Origin: Tabrizicola sp.
GTDB lineage: Bacteria > Pseudomonadota > Alphaproteobacteria > Rhodobacterales > Rhodobacteraceae
Direction of reading: 5' to 3'
DNA length: 64,000 nt
Assembly (NCBI RefSeq): GCF_022842145.1
Contig: NZ_JALHQD010000001.1
Span: 812,127 to 876,126, forward strand
Part shown: piece after piece, positions 1 to 10,041 of the stretch
How the letters are laid out: every line of letters starts with the position of its first letter
Position numbering within the stretch: position 1 is the first letter of the stretch
Program-made: the position numbers and the translations under genes
Notes under the pieces: model-generated
What the model was told of the DNA's origin: nothing
Database searches by the model: none
Seen by the model: the letters and a program-made list of their open reading frames with translations, nothing else

Positions 1-235
1 AGCGCAGGAAATCGTCAGTGCCGCCGATCTCGTAGAAGTTGTCGCCGGGGAAGATGAAGGCGTCGGGGGCGACTTCGCGGAAGCGGCGGTCCATCACCAT
101 CGACGGCGGAACCGACAGAAGCTCGACCCCCGCCCGCGCGGCGGCTTCGGCTTCCTCCAGAGTCTCGACCCGCAGCATGGCGAACTGATGTTTGCCACGC
201 TGGTCAAGCAGGTCCTTGACGGTAGGGGGTGCCAT
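1..235 (-). CDS. Ketopantoate hydroxymethyltransferase-like (PanB/PEP-mutase fold) protein, partial at window edge
   Basis: Minus-strand reading MAPPTVKDLLDQRGKHQFAMLRVETLEEAEAAARAGVELLSVPPSMV..., runs off window start; overlaps the stop of the next gene. Confidence 0.45.
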   Translation of the reverse strand, partial: MAPPTVKDLLDQRGKHQFAMLRVETLEEAEAAARAGVELLSVPPSMVMDRRFREVAPDAFIFPGDNFYEIGGTDDFLR

Positions 236-546
236 TACGCCACCTCGACGAAGACGCGGTCGCCGTCGACCTTCACGGGATACGTTTTCAGGTTCACGCA
301 GACCGGGGCGCGCATCGCCTCTCCGGTCCGGTAGTCGAACTGGCCGTTGTGCTTGGGGCATTCGATCAGGTTGCCCATCACCAACCCGTCGCAAAGATGG
401 ACGTTCTCGTGCGTGCACAGACCGGCGGTCGCGAAGAAATCGCCGTCGGGCGAGTGGTAAATGGCGAAGGTCTGGCCCGCGTGATCCCAGCGGATCAGGT
501 CTTCTTCGTCGATGTCGGTGGTGGAGCAGGCGTCGATCCAGGGCAT
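235..546 (-). CDS. mocE: Rieske 2Fe-2S ferredoxin (MocE-like)
   Basis: Rieske motifs CTHENVHLCDG and CPKHNGQFD; adjacent to a desaturase as in moc clusters. Confidence 0.8.
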   Translation of the reverse strand: MPWIDACSTTDIDEEDLIRWDHAGQTFAIYHSPDGDFFATAGLCTHENVHLCDGLVMGNLIECPKHNGQFDYRTGEAMRAPVCVNLKTYPVKVDGDRVFVEVA

Positions 547-555
547 GTCGCGTCC

Positions 556-1647
556 TTATTCTGCGGCGGCGGTGGGCATCATGCCCGGCACGTATTGGTG
601 GAAATCTTCGCGGTAGGGTTTTGCCGTCGGCGGCAGGTCGCGGCGAACATAGTAGTCCTCGTTCATGACCTGGCGCTTGATGGCTGGCCACATTTCGCGG
701 AACGCCTCGGCGATGGAGCGGTTGGGCGGCGGCAGGTCGGCCTTGATCACCTCATGCAGGCGCGGCAGGGCGTGGTAGGGCACCATCGGGAACATGTGGT
801 GTTCGACGTGGTAGTTCATGTTCCAGTAGATGAAGCGGCTGACCGGGTTCATGTACACCGTGCGGCTGTTAAGCCGGTGATCGACGACGTTGTCGGCAAG
901 GCCGCCGTGCTGGAGAAGGCCGGTCATGACGTGGTGCCAGGCGCCGTACATCCGGGGCAGGCCGATCACCATCAGCGGCAGGATCGACTGCATCCAGACC
1001 GCAAGCGCCAGCGTGGCGGCATAGATCGACACATGGACGATGGCGACGCGCTGCACCTTGCCCCATTCGCTTTGCGGGACATAGGTCCGTTCCTCGGGCG
1101 TAGGCCCGGAGATGGCGTTCTTCAGGATGCGCGGGAAGAAGGCGATGACATCAAGGATGCCGAAGAAGTTCAGGACCAGCTTGGCCACCTCGGGCGGGCG
1201 CATCACCGCGATTTCGGGGTCGCGGCCGACGAGGTAGGTCTCGGAATGATGGCGCGCGTGGCTCCACCGCCAGGTGGCGGAGTTGCGCATGATCATGAAG
1301 CTGGCGATCTGGTAGACCCAGTCGTTCATCCAGGGCGTCTTGAACGCGGTGCCGTGGCCGCATTCATGCCAGCGCGCGTCGGAGGCCGAGCCGTAAAGGA
1401 CGCCGTAAGCCAGCCAGAACGGGGCGGACCACAAGGTCGGCCAGAGGGCGATGCCGATCCCGGCAAGGACGATCATGCTGCCATAAAGGATGATGGTGTC
1501 GCGGATCGCGGGCGCGTCGCTGCGCGCCATCAGGTCCTTCATCACCTTGCGCGGCACTTCCGTGTGATACCACTCGGCTGCGGTCAGCCCGCTTTCCACC
1601 GCGCGCTTGGCGTCGGGCCCGAAAAGGCTGTAGTCGCGCTTGCTCAT
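556..1647 (-). CDS. mocD: Fatty acid desaturase family protein (MocD-like)
   Basis: His boxes HECGHG, HARHH, NYHVEHHMFP. Confidence 0.8.
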   Translation of the reverse strand: MSKRDYSLFGPDAKRAVESGLTAAEWYHTEVPRKVMKDLMARSDAPAIRDTIILYGSMIVLAGIGIALWPTLWSAPFWLAYGVLYGSASDARWHECGHGTAFKTPWMNDWVYQIASFMIMRNSATWRWSHARHHSETYLVGRDPEIAVMRPPEVAKLVLNFFGILDVIAFFPRILKNAISGPTPEERTYVPQSEWGKVQRVAIVHVSIYAATLALAVWMQSILPLMVIGLPRMYGAWHHVMTGLLQHGGLADNVVDHRLNSRTVYMNPVSRFIYWNMNYHVEHHMFPMVPYHALPRLHEVIKADLPPPNRSIAEAFREMWPAIKRQVMNEDYYVRRDLPPTAKPYREDFHQYVPGMMPTAAAE

Positions 1648-1806
1648 CTCTGACTCCGCTGCGTTTCCCTGCGCTTCCCGTCAGAAGCGTCTTCCCGATG
1701 TCGTGGATAAGTCGGTCTGGGCCAGAACGCCAATAGAGTTCCTTGCAGGTTTCGTCATGGGCCATCATGATGCGGGCGCATCTTGATGGATTTTCGTCAA
1801 AACCTA

Positions 1807-2838
1807 ATGGCAAACCGCCCCACCATTCACGACGTCGCCCGCGAGGCCGGCGTTTCATCCGCCACCGTCGACCGGGTACTGAACGGCCGCGAGAAGGTGC
1901 GGGAAGAAACCGCCCGCAAGGTCTATGAGGCCGCCCGCCTGATCGGCTATCACGCAGCACCCCTGATCGGGCAAAGGGTCCATGCAGACTTGCCCCGGTT
2001 GCGGTTGGGCTTGGTGCTGCACAAGGAGCGGCAGTCCTTCTATCAGCAATTCAAGATTGAAGCGGAACGCGCGGTGATCCAGGCGACCGGTGTGCGCGCC
2101 TCGCTTCAGGTGGCTTTCGCGGCATCGCAATCCCCGAAGGACTTCACCGAACTGATGGAGGCCATGGCGGGCCGGGTCGATGCGATTGCCGCCACCGCCG
2201 TGACACACCCCGAGGTGACGGAAGCCGTGATGAAGCTGAACGCGAAAGGCATTCCCTGTTTTTCGCTGCTGAACGACTTTGGCCAGGGGGTGCGGCAGAA
2301 CTACCTTGGTCTCAACAACCTGAAGGTCGGGCGGATCGCGGCGCACATGATTGCGACCGCCTCGCACCATGCGGGGAAAATCGCGGTTTTCGTCGGGGGT
2401 TACCGCTGGCACGGGCATGAGCTGCGGGAAACTGGGGTGCGCAGCTTTTTCCGCGAACATGCGCCCCAGTTCCAGGTGCTGGATACGCTGATCAACCTGG
2501 AGACCCGCCAGCTCACCTATGAGGCGACGCTGGACCTTCTGTCGCGGCACCCCGACCTGCGGGGGATCTATTGCGCGGGCGGCGGGATGGAGGGTGCCAT
2601 TGCGGCGGTCCGCGAGGCTCGGCAGCCGGGAGAGGTGGCGCTGGTGGTGAACGAGCTGACCCCTGAAAGCCGGGCCGCGCTGATCGGGCGGCACGTGACG
2701 ATGGTCATCGCCACCCCGCTGCAGCGGTTGTGCGACGACCTGGTCCGCCTGGCGACCGAGGCGGTGACCGAGGGCATGGTCCCGGTGCAGGGCCAGCACT
2801 TCCTGCCGCCGGACCTTTATCTGCCCGAGAGTGTCTGA
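1807..2838 (+). CDS. LacI-family transcriptional regulator
   Basis: N-terminal HTH MANRPTIHDVAREAGVSSATVDRVLNGREKV; periplasmic-binding-like C-terminal domain. Confidence 0.92.
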   Translation: MANRPTIHDVAREAGVSSATVDRVLNGREKVREETARKVYEAARLIGYHAAPLIGQRVHADLPRLRLGLVLHKERQSFYQQFKIEAERAVIQATGVRASLQVAFAASQSPKDFTELMEAMAGRVDAIAATAVTHPEVTEAVMKLNAKGIPCFSLLNDFGQGVRQNYLGLNNLKVGRIAAHMIATASHHAGKIAVFVGGYRWHGHELRETGVRSFFREHAPQFQVLDTLINLETRQLTYEATLDLLSRHPDLRGIYCAGGGMEGAIAAVREARQPGEVALVVNELTPESRAALIGRHVTMVIATPLQRLCDDLVRLATEAVTEGMVPVQGQHFLPPDLYLPESV

Positions 2839-2967
2839 CGAAAAACAATCACGTGTCTGCTTGTCGTTTCGTCAGAAATGACGGGAACGCTCCGCGGCGG
2901 ATTGACGCGACGGGAGAGTCTCGCAGATGGTCCACCGCAAGAAATTGCCGCGGTTGGGAGGCCCGAT

Positions 2968-3774
2968 ATGATCCACTTCGCACTGAACCACATGACGGTG
3001 GCCCGCCTTTCGTTCCGCGAGCTTGTGGCCCTGTCGAAGTCGCTGGGTCTGGTCGGCATCGAGGTCCGCAACGACCTGCCCCAGCCGCTGTTCGACGGGA
3101 TGGACCCAGCCGAAGGCGGCGCACATGTCCGCGAAAACGGACTGCGTCTGCTGGCGGTGGCCGAGGTCAAGCGCTTCAACGACTGGTCCGCGGACAAGGA
3201 GGCCGAGGCGCTGTCGCTGATGAAGATCGCGCAGGCTGCGGGTGCGGAAGCGGTCAGCCTGATCCCGCGCAACGACAACCAAGGGATGGGCAATGGCGAG
3301 CGGCAGGCGAACCTGCGGGTGGCGCTGAAGGCGCTGAAGCCGATGCTGGAGGATCACAACCTGGTGGGCATGGTCGAACCCTTGGGCTTCGAAATCTGTG
3401 CGCTGCGCTACAAGACGGAAGCCGTCGAGGGGATCGAGGCTGTCGGCGGCAAGGGCCGCTTCAAGCTGGTCCACGACACGTTCCACCACACGCTGGCCCA
3501 CGGCGGGCCGCTGTTCCCCGAGCACACCGGGATCGTCCACGTCTCGGGCGTGGTGGATCAGGAGGTCGGAGTCAACGACATGCGCGATCCGCACCGGGTG
3601 CTGGTGACGCCGGGGGATCGGCTGGGCAACGTGGAGCAGATCGCGGCGCTGCAGGCGGCGGGCTGGAACGGGCCGGTCAGCTTCGAGGCGTTCTCTCCGG
3701 AAGTCCACGCTTTGCAGGACCCGGCGACGGCGCTGCGGGCCAGCATGGACCACATGGCGAAGGTCCACGCATGA
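2968..3774 (+). CDS. mocC: TIM-barrel sugar isomerase/dehydratase-like protein (MocC/IolE-type)
   Basis: Xylose-isomerase-like TIM barrel sequence (LVHDTFHHTLAHG, HVSGVVDQE), gene context. Confidence 0.75.
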   Translation: MIHFALNHMTVARLSFRELVALSKSLGLVGIEVRNDLPQPLFDGMDPAEGGAHVRENGLRLLAVAEVKRFNDWSADKEAEALSLMKIAQAAGAEAVSLIPRNDNQGMGNGERQANLRVALKALKPMLEDHNLVGMVEPLGFEICALRYKTEAVEGIEAVGGKGRFKLVHDTFHHTLAHGGPLFPEHTGIVHVSGVVDQEVGVNDMRDPHRVLVTPGDRLGNVEQIAALQAAGWNGPVSFEAFSPEVHALQDPATALRASMDHMAKVHA

Positions 3775-3942
3775 ACAGTTTTGCAACCGGTTGCAAGAAT
3801 CGGTTGACGCAGGGAGTGCGACTCCTCAGTCTGCGGCTTCGGAACTGACGAGCTCACCCGTCGCACGCAGGGAGGCGGCGCGACGGGAATCTGAATTGAA
3901 CCGCTGTAGTGGACAGCGGACAATAACCGGGAGGAATGACCC

Positions 3943-4884
3943 ATGAAGAAGACCCTTATCGCTGCAGGCTTCGCCTCGCTGCTTGGGACCACCGCGATGG
4001 CGGACGGGATCGGCGTGTCGATGGCACTGTTCGACGACAACTTCCTGACCGTCCTGCGCAACGGCATCCAGACCCAGGCCGACGCGGCCGGTCTGTCGGT
4101 GCAGATCGAGGACGCGCAGAACGACGTGGCCAAGCAGCTGGACCAGATCAACAACTTCATCGCCTCGGGCGTTGACGCGATCATCGTGAACCCGGTCGAC
4201 ACCTCGGCCACGCAAGCGATGTCGGATGCCGCTGCCGCTGCCGGCGTGCCGCTGGTCTACGTCAACCGCCAGCCGATCAACGTCGACACCCTGCCCGACA
4301 ACCAGGCCTTCGTCGCTTCGAACGAGTCGGAGTCGTCGCGTCAGGGCTTCATCGAGCAGTGCAACCAGTGGGCTGCTGCCGGCAAGACCGAAGTCAGCGT
4401 CTACGTCATGCAGGGCGAACTGTCGAACCAGGCCGCCGTGCAGCGCACGCAGAACTACACCGACGTGATCGAAGCCGGCGAATGCAAGGTCAAGGTCACC
4501 GTGATCGACCAGCAAACCGCCAACTGATCGCGTGACCAGGCGCAGTCGCTGATGACCAACTGGCTGTCGACCGGCGCTGCCTTCGACGGTGTGCTGGCCA
4601 ACAACGACGAGATGGCTCTGGGTGCGATCCAGGCGATCAAGGCTGCGGGCATCGGCATGGATGCGGTCATCGTCTCGGGCGTCGATGCGACCCAGGACGC
4701 GCTGGCCTCGATGCAGGCTGGCGAGCTGGACATCACCGTGTTCCAGAACGCGGCGGCCCAGGGCGGCGGCGCACTGGACGCAGCCGTCAAGCTGGCTGCC
4801 GGCGAAGCGGTCGAGCAGAAGGTCTACGTTCCGTTCGAACTGGTGACTCCGGCGAACATCGACGGCTACCTGTCGAAGAACTAA
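3943..4884 (+). pseudogene. mocB: Sugar ABC transporter substrate-binding protein (MocB-like) interrupted by one in-frame TGA at 4525-4527
   Basis: ORFs 3943..4527 and 4552..4884 lie in the same frame; reading through TGA gives ...VIDQQTAN[*]SRDQAQSLMTNWLSTGAAFDGVLANNDEMALGAIQAIK..., a continuous RbsB-type protein. Confidence 0.85.
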
Positions 4885-4993
4885 GCCCTTCCGGGCACCT
4901 CGGGGCGGCTGGCAACAGTCGCCCCGTTTTCACTGGCCGGGTGGGGCAACATCGGCCAGTTTTCCTTATCGCATCTTTGGGGAGGAGGGCGAC

Positions 4994-6106
4994 GTGGCAG
5001 AAGCAACGCATGGCCTGGGCGGCTTGAAATACGATCCGACGAAGCGCACCCGCGCGCCGGAGTGGAACGTGTTCGGCGCGCTTGTGCTGATCGTCCTGAT
5101 CTTCGAAATCCTGAACCGCATGCAGGGCGGGTCCTTCCTGTTCAACATGCGCGACAATGTCGACGCGATCTTCAACCAGCAGCGGCTGGACATCATGATC
5201 CTGCAGGTCGCGATCATCGGGATCATCGCCTTGGGTGTGACGCAGGTGATCATCATCGGCGGGATCGACCTGTCGTCGGGGTCCGTGGTTGGCGCCACCG
5301 CGATGGTGACGATGAGCTTTGCGCAGACCGCGATGGTCAACGGCAACCCCAATCCGAAAGCGATCTTCGGCGACTGGGCGATGGATCTGCCGGTGATCGT
5401 GCCCATAGTCATCGGACTTGCCTGTGGCCTCTTTGCCGGACTTATCAACGGCTTGCTGGTGGCCTACACCAAGATCCCGCCCTTCATCGCCACGCTTGGC
5501 GTGATGGTCTCGGCCCGCGGTGTCGCGCGGTGGTGGTCCAACGGCCAGCCGGTCAGCTTCCCGACCGAGACCTACGGGACCTTGGCAAACGGCGACCTTC
5601 TGGGTGGCATGACCTTCGGCCTGTTGTCCTGGCAGGGCCAGAACCCCGCCGTGATCTTCGTGCTGCTGGCGATCCTGTTCCACGTCATCATGACCTACAC
5701 CCTGTACGGCAAGCGGTCCTACGCCATCGGGTCGAACGAAGCGGCGGCGCGGATGTCGGGGATCAACACCGACCGTCACAAGGTGCTGGTCTATGCCATC
5801 GCCGGGCTGCTGGCGGCCGTCGCGGCAGTTCTGCTGACGTCGAAGAACCTCACGGCCCAGGCGGGCATGGGGGTGATGTATGAACTCGATGCTATCGCGA
5901 TGGCCGTCATTGGCGGCGTTTCGCTGGCCGGGGGTCGCGGCTCGATTCTGGGCACCGTGCTGGGTGCCGCGATCTTTTCGGTGATCATCTCGGGATTCAC
6001 CTCGATCAAGCTGGACGCCTACTACCAGGAGATGGTCAAGGGCGCGATCATCGTCGGCGCGGTGGTCTTGGACCAGTGGCGTCAACGCAAACGGACCCGG
6101 GGGTAG
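4994..6106 (+). CDS. Sugar ABC transporter permease (RbsC-like)
   Basis: Multiple TM segments; GGIDLSSGSVVG and NEAAARMSGI motifs; GTG start. Confidence 0.92.
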   Translation: MAEATHGLGGLKYDPTKRTRAPEWNVFGALVLIVLIFEILNRMQGGSFLFNMRDNVDAIFNQQRLDIMILQVAIIGIIALGVTQVIIIGGIDLSSGSVVGATAMVTMSFAQTAMVNGNPNPKAIFGDWAMDLPVIVPIVIGLACGLFAGLINGLLVAYTKIPPFIATLGVMVSARGVARWWSNGQPVSFPTETYGTLANGDLLGGMTFGLLSWQGQNPAVIFVLLAILFHVIMTYTLYGKRSYAIGSNEAAARMSGINTDRHKVLVYAIAGLLAAVAAVLLTSKNLTAQAGMGVMYELDAIAMAVIGGVSLAGGRGSILGTVLGAAIFSVIISGFTSIKLDAYYQEMVKGAIIVGAVVLDQWRQRKRTRG

Positions 6107-6110
6107 ACCT

Positions 6111-6878
6111 ATGTCAAAGATCATTCTGGAAACCCGCGGCCTGACCAAGCACTACGGCGGCGTGCATGCGCTGGACGACGCGAACTTCATCCTGCACGAG
6201 GGCGAGCATGTCGCCGTCGTGGGCGACAACGGGGCGGGGAAATCCACCTTTGTGCGCCAGGTGACGGCGGTGGAGCAGCGGACGAGCGGCGAGGTCATCT
6301 TCGACGGCCAGCCGGTTCACTTTTCCGGTCCGCTGGAAGCGCGGCAATCGGGGATCGAGACGGTGTTCCAGACCCTGGCGCTGGCCGATGATCTGGATGT
6401 GCCGTCGAACCTGTTCCTGGGGCGCGAGCTCTTCAAGTTCAAACTGGGGCCGTTTTCCTGGCTGGACCGCAAGACGATGCGCGAGCGGACGATGGAGGCC
6501 TTGGCGACCACGGCAGTCAAGATTCCCAACGTCGACAACCCGATCCGCAACATGTCGGGCGGCCAGCGCCAGTGCGTGTCCATCGCGCGGACGGCGGCTT
6601 TTGCGTCGAAGCTGGTGATCATGGACGAACCCACGGCGGCGCTGGGGGTGCAGGAGACGGCTCAGGTCGAGAACATCATCCGGGGCCTGAAGGAGCGCGG
6701 CATCCCGATGATCCTGATCAGCCACAATCTGCGGCAGGTCTTCGATCTGGTCGACCGGATCGTGGTTTTTCGCCGGGGTCGCATCGTCGCCTCCTTGCGG
6801 AAGGACGAGACCGACGGCAATGACATCGTGAGCTACATCACCGGGGTCAAGGGCGGCAGCGACGCCACCTACGCCTGA
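6111..6878 (+). CDS. Sugar ABC transporter ATP-binding protein
   Basis: Walker A GDNGAGKST, signature MSGGQRQCV, Walker B LVIMDEPTAAL. Confidence 0.95.
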   Translation: MSKIILETRGLTKHYGGVHALDDANFILHEGEHVAVVGDNGAGKSTFVRQVTAVEQRTSGEVIFDGQPVHFSGPLEARQSGIETVFQTLALADDLDVPSNLFLGRELFKFKLGPFSWLDRKTMRERTMEALATTAVKIPNVDNPIRNMSGGQRQCVSIARTAAFASKLVIMDEPTAALGVQETAQVENIIRGLKERGIPMILISHNLRQVFDLVDRIVVFRRGRIVASLRKDETDGNDIVSYITGVKGGSDATYA

Positions 6879-6921
6879 AGTTTGACAAACGCCGGGGGCA
6901 GCCCGGGGCTAAGGAGAGACT

Positions 6922-7923
6922 ATGACGATCAGGTTCGGGCTTCTGGGTGCGGGGCGCATCGGGAAGGTTCATGCGAAGGCGGTTTCCGGGAACTCCGGTG
7001 CGACGTTGGTGGCGGTAAGCGACGCGATGCCGGCGGCGGCACAGGCGATTGCGGATCAGTATGGCTGCGACGTGCGGTCGATTGATGTCATCGCGGCGGC
7101 CAAGGATATTGACGCGGTGGTGATCTGTACGCCGACGGATACCCACGCCGACCTGATCGAGCAGTTCGTTCGCGCAGGCAAGGCGGTGTTCTGCGAAAAG
7201 CCGATCGACCTGTCGCTGGCACGCGTGAAGCAGTGCCTGGAGGTCGTCCGCGCCGCGAAGGGCACGCTGATGGTCGGCTTCAACCGCCGTTTCGACCCGC
7301 ATTTCATGGCGGTCCGGGCCGAGATCGATAAGGGGACCATCGGGACCGTCGAGATGGTGACGATCACCAGCCGTGATCCGGGGGCACCTCCGGTCGATTA
7401 TATCAAGCGGTCGGGCGGGATTTTCCGAGACATGACGATCCATGATTTCGACATGGCGCGGTTCCTGCTGGGTGAGGAAGTGTCGGAAGTGTCGGCGATG
7501 GCGGCGGTTCTGGTGGACCCGGCGATTGGCAAGGCGGGTGACAGCGATTCTGTTCAGGTTATGCTGAAGACGGCGTCGGGGAAGATGGCGGTCATCTCGA
7601 ACTCGCGCCGGGCGACCTACGGGTACGACCAGCGGATCGAGGTGCATGGGTCGGGCGGCTCGGTCGCGGCGGAAAACCAGCGGCCGGTGTCCATCGAGGT
7701 TGCGACGGGTGCGGGGTATACCCGGCCGCCGCTGCACGACTTCTTCATGACCCGCTATACCGAGGCCTACGCGGCCGAAATTGCGGCCTTCATTGACGCT
7801 ATGGGGGGCAAGGCGAAGGCAAGCCCGTCGGGTGAGGATGGGCTGCTGGCCCTGGCCCTGGCCGAGGCGGCGCTGAAATCGGTCGCGGAAGGTCGCGTCG
7901 TCAAAATGAGCGAGGTTCTGTAA
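6922..7923 (+). CDS. mocA: Gfo/Idh/MocA family oxidoreductase (inositol 2-dehydrogenase-like)
   Basis: GAGRIGKVHAKA Rossmann motif, CEKPIDL motif. Confidence 0.88.
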   Translation: MTIRFGLLGAGRIGKVHAKAVSGNSGATLVAVSDAMPAAAQAIADQYGCDVRSIDVIAAAKDIDAVVICTPTDTHADLIEQFVRAGKAVFCEKPIDLSLARVKQCLEVVRAAKGTLMVGFNRRFDPHFMAVRAEIDKGTIGTVEMVTITSRDPGAPPVDYIKRSGGIFRDMTIHDFDMARFLLGEEVSEVSAMAAVLVDPAIGKAGDSDSVQVMLKTASGKMAVISNSRRATYGYDQRIEVHGSGGSVAAENQRPVSIEVATGAGYTRPPLHDFFMTRYTEAYAAEIAAFIDAMGGKAKASPSGEDGLLALALAEAALKSVAEGRVVKMSEVL

Positions 7924-7924
7924 G

Positions 7925-7946
7925 ACTGTCCAGCGTGGACAGTTTT
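7925..7946 (+). terminator. Terminator-like hairpin after mocA-like gene
   Basis: ACTGTCCA-GCG-TGGACAGT followed by TTT. Confidence 0.6.
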
Positions 7947-8002
7947 GCAAGCACTTTGGAATCAGCGGCTTAGGCGCGCGGATTCATGAACAGTTAAGGA
8001 TT

Positions 8003-8028
8003 GGCCGGCCTTCGGGGTCGGCCTTTTT
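8003..8028 (+). terminator. Rho-independent terminator-like hairpin upstream of secB
   Basis: GGCCGGCC-TTCGG-GGTCGGCC followed by TTTTT. Confidence 0.6.
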
Positions 8029-8106
8029 CGTTGGCTCCAACCGCAGCATTGAGGGCCGACGCCCGACCTGATAGGAAAGCGACAAATCCGTTTGGGAGAC
8101 CCGGAA

Positions 8107-8625
8107 ATGGCAGACGAAACCCCGGCAGGGAACGGCGCGGCAGCGACCCCGGCGCAGATCAAGATGCAGGTGCTGGCCCAGTACGTGCGCGACATGTCCT
8201 TTGAAAACCTTGTCGTGCAGAAGGGCCTGACCGCAGGCGAAGTGCAGCCCGACATTCAGGTCGCCGTCAGCCTGGACGCCCGCAAGCGCCCGGTGGCGAA
8301 CCAGTACGAGGTGATCACCAAGTTCAAGGTGACCTCGAAGAACAAGGTCAACGGCGACGTGCTGTTCCTGCTGGAGCTGGAATACGGCAGCACCTTCCTG
8401 ATCGAGGGGGTAGCAGAGGAGCAGCTGCATCCGTTCCTGCTGATCGAATGCCCGCGGCTGATGTTCCCTTATGTGCGCCGCATCATCTCGGACCTGACGC
8501 GCGACGGGGGCTTCCCGCCCCTGAACGTGGACCAGGTGGATTTCATGGCGCTGTACCGGCAAGAGCTGGCGCGTCGGGCACAGGCGCAAGCCGCCTCGCC
8601 GGCCCCAGCTGAAAAGATCAACTGA
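8107..8625 (+). CDS. secB: Protein-export chaperone SecB
   Basis: MADETPAGNGAAATPAQIKMQVLAQYVRDMSFENL...; typical SecB sequence. Confidence 0.93.
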   Translation: MADETPAGNGAAATPAQIKMQVLAQYVRDMSFENLVVQKGLTAGEVQPDIQVAVSLDARKRPVANQYEVITKFKVTSKNKVNGDVLFLLELEYGSTFLIEGVAEEQLHPFLLIECPRLMFPYVRRIISDLTRDGGFPPLNVDQVDFMALYRQELARRAQAQAASPAPAEKIN

Positions 8626-8714
8626 TCAGGCGTTTTGCAGGGCGAGAGGTTGCAACTTCTCGCCCTTAGCCCCTTCCCAAGGGCGCGGATTGCACCCGCC
8701 ACATCGGTCGTCCG

Positions 8715-9452
8715 CTAGGCTTCTTTCTTCCAGATCGCTGCGTCACCCAGCTTGCCGACCATCGCGGCATGGGAGGCAAGCTCTGCTTCCGTGATGCGCG
8801 GAGGCAGCGGCTCGGGCCGTGGGCGGGGACGCCAGGTGATCAGATCGCCCGAGGCGCTGCGGGTGGGCGCAGGGGCGGCGGAGCTGAGGACAAGGTCGGG
8901 CTGCCGACCGCCGATCAGTTCCAGATAGACTTCGGCCAGTATTTCGCTGTCGAGAAGCGCGCCGTGCTTTTCCCGCATCGAGTTGTCGATGCTGAAACGC
9001 CGGCACAGCGCATCCAGCGAGGCGGGTGAGCCGGGGAACTTGGACCGGGCGATCATCAGGGTATCGGTCGCGCGGGCGTAGGGCAGGTTGGGCAGGCCGC
9101 ACCGCTGAAGCTCGTGGTTCAGGAATTTCATGTCGAAAGCGGCGTTGTGGATCACCAGCTGCGCGTCGCCGATGAAATCGAGGAAGGCCTGGCCGACCCT
9201 GGCAAAGACCGGCTTGTCCCGCAGGGTGACGCCGCCGGGGACGGACTTGCCGGGGGTTTCCAGGATGTCGTGGCCAATGCCGTGCACTTCGAACGCGCCA
9301 GCGGGCATGCCGCGTTCAGGGTTGATGTATTGGTGGTAGGTGCGGCCGGTGGGCAGGTGGTTGAAAAGCTCGATGGCGCCGATTTCGACGATGCGGTGGC
9401 CTTCGGCGGGCTCGAAGCCGGTGGTTTCGGTGTCGAGGACGATTTCACGCAT
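8715..9452 (-). CDS. dnaQ: DNA polymerase III epsilon subunit
   Basis: [29 protein letters not shown] exonuclease motif. Confidence 0.95.
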   Translation of the reverse strand: MREIVLDTETTGFEPAEGHRIVEIGAIELFNHLPTGRTYHQYINPERGMPAGAFEVHGIGHDILETPGKSVPGGVTLRDKPVFARVGQAFLDFIGDAQLVIHNAAFDMKFLNHELQRCGLPNLPYARATDTLMIARSKFPGSPASLDALCRRFSIDNSMREKHGALLDSEILAEVYLELIGGRQPDLVLSSAAPAPTRSASGDLITWRPRPRPEPLPPRITEAELASHAAMVGKLGDAAIWKKEA

Positions 9453-10041
9453 CTTTGGTCCGCCGGATGTCTGCCAGCACATCTCTCACAGCTTGATGGG
9501 CGGCTTCAAGGCTGGTCGTGGGAATGACGTAGGTCGCCCGCTTGCGCTTTTCGGCATCGGGAAGCTGGCGGGAGAGGATGGTCTGAAACTCGGCTTCGGT
9601 CATGGCGCCACGGTCAAGGACGCGCTGGCGCTGGACCGCAGCGGGGGCAGAGACGACGGCGACGGCGTTGCAGGCTGTGTCCAAGCCGATCTCGTACAGA
9701 AGCGGCACGTCGAGGAGAACGATCTCGTCGGCTTCGTTGCGTGCAAGGAAGGCGGCGCGGTCGGCGGCGACGAGGGGATGGACGGCGGCATTGAGGCGGT
9801 CGAGGACCGTCGCGTCGGCCTGGATCATGGCGCGAAGGGCGGCGCGGTTGACCTGTCCGTCAGGGTCGATTGCGCCGGGGAAAAGCGCAGCGATGGCTAG
9901 GGCGGCCGGTTGGCCGGGGTGGTACAGGCGGTGGACAGTGGCGTCGGCGTCCCAGACGGGCAGGCCTTCGTCCGCGAACATCTGCGCCGTGGTCGATTTG
10001 CCCATGCCGATCGAGCCGGTGAGGCCGAGGACGAAACTCAT
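9445..10041 (-). CDS. coaE: Dephospho-CoA kinase
   Basis: [23 protein letters not shown]-loop. Confidence 0.95.
   Translation of the reverse strand: MSFVLGLTGSIGMGKSTTAQMFADEGLPVWDADATVHRLYHPGQPAALAIAALFPGAIDPDGQVNRAALRAMIQADATVLDRLNAAVHPLVAADRAAFLARNEADEIVLLDVPLLYEIGLDTACNAVAVVSAPAAVQRQRVLDRGAMTEAEFQTILSRQLPDAEKRKRATYVIPTTSLEAAHQAVRDVLADIRRTKDA

Noticed and set aside
229-1653. 474-aa plus-strand ORF over the Rieske and desaturase genes
   Set aside because: Antisense shadow of genes with clear metal-binding motifs
4787-6148. 453-aa minus-strand ORF over the ABC permease
   Set aside because: His/Asp/Gln-rich shadow frame with no domain
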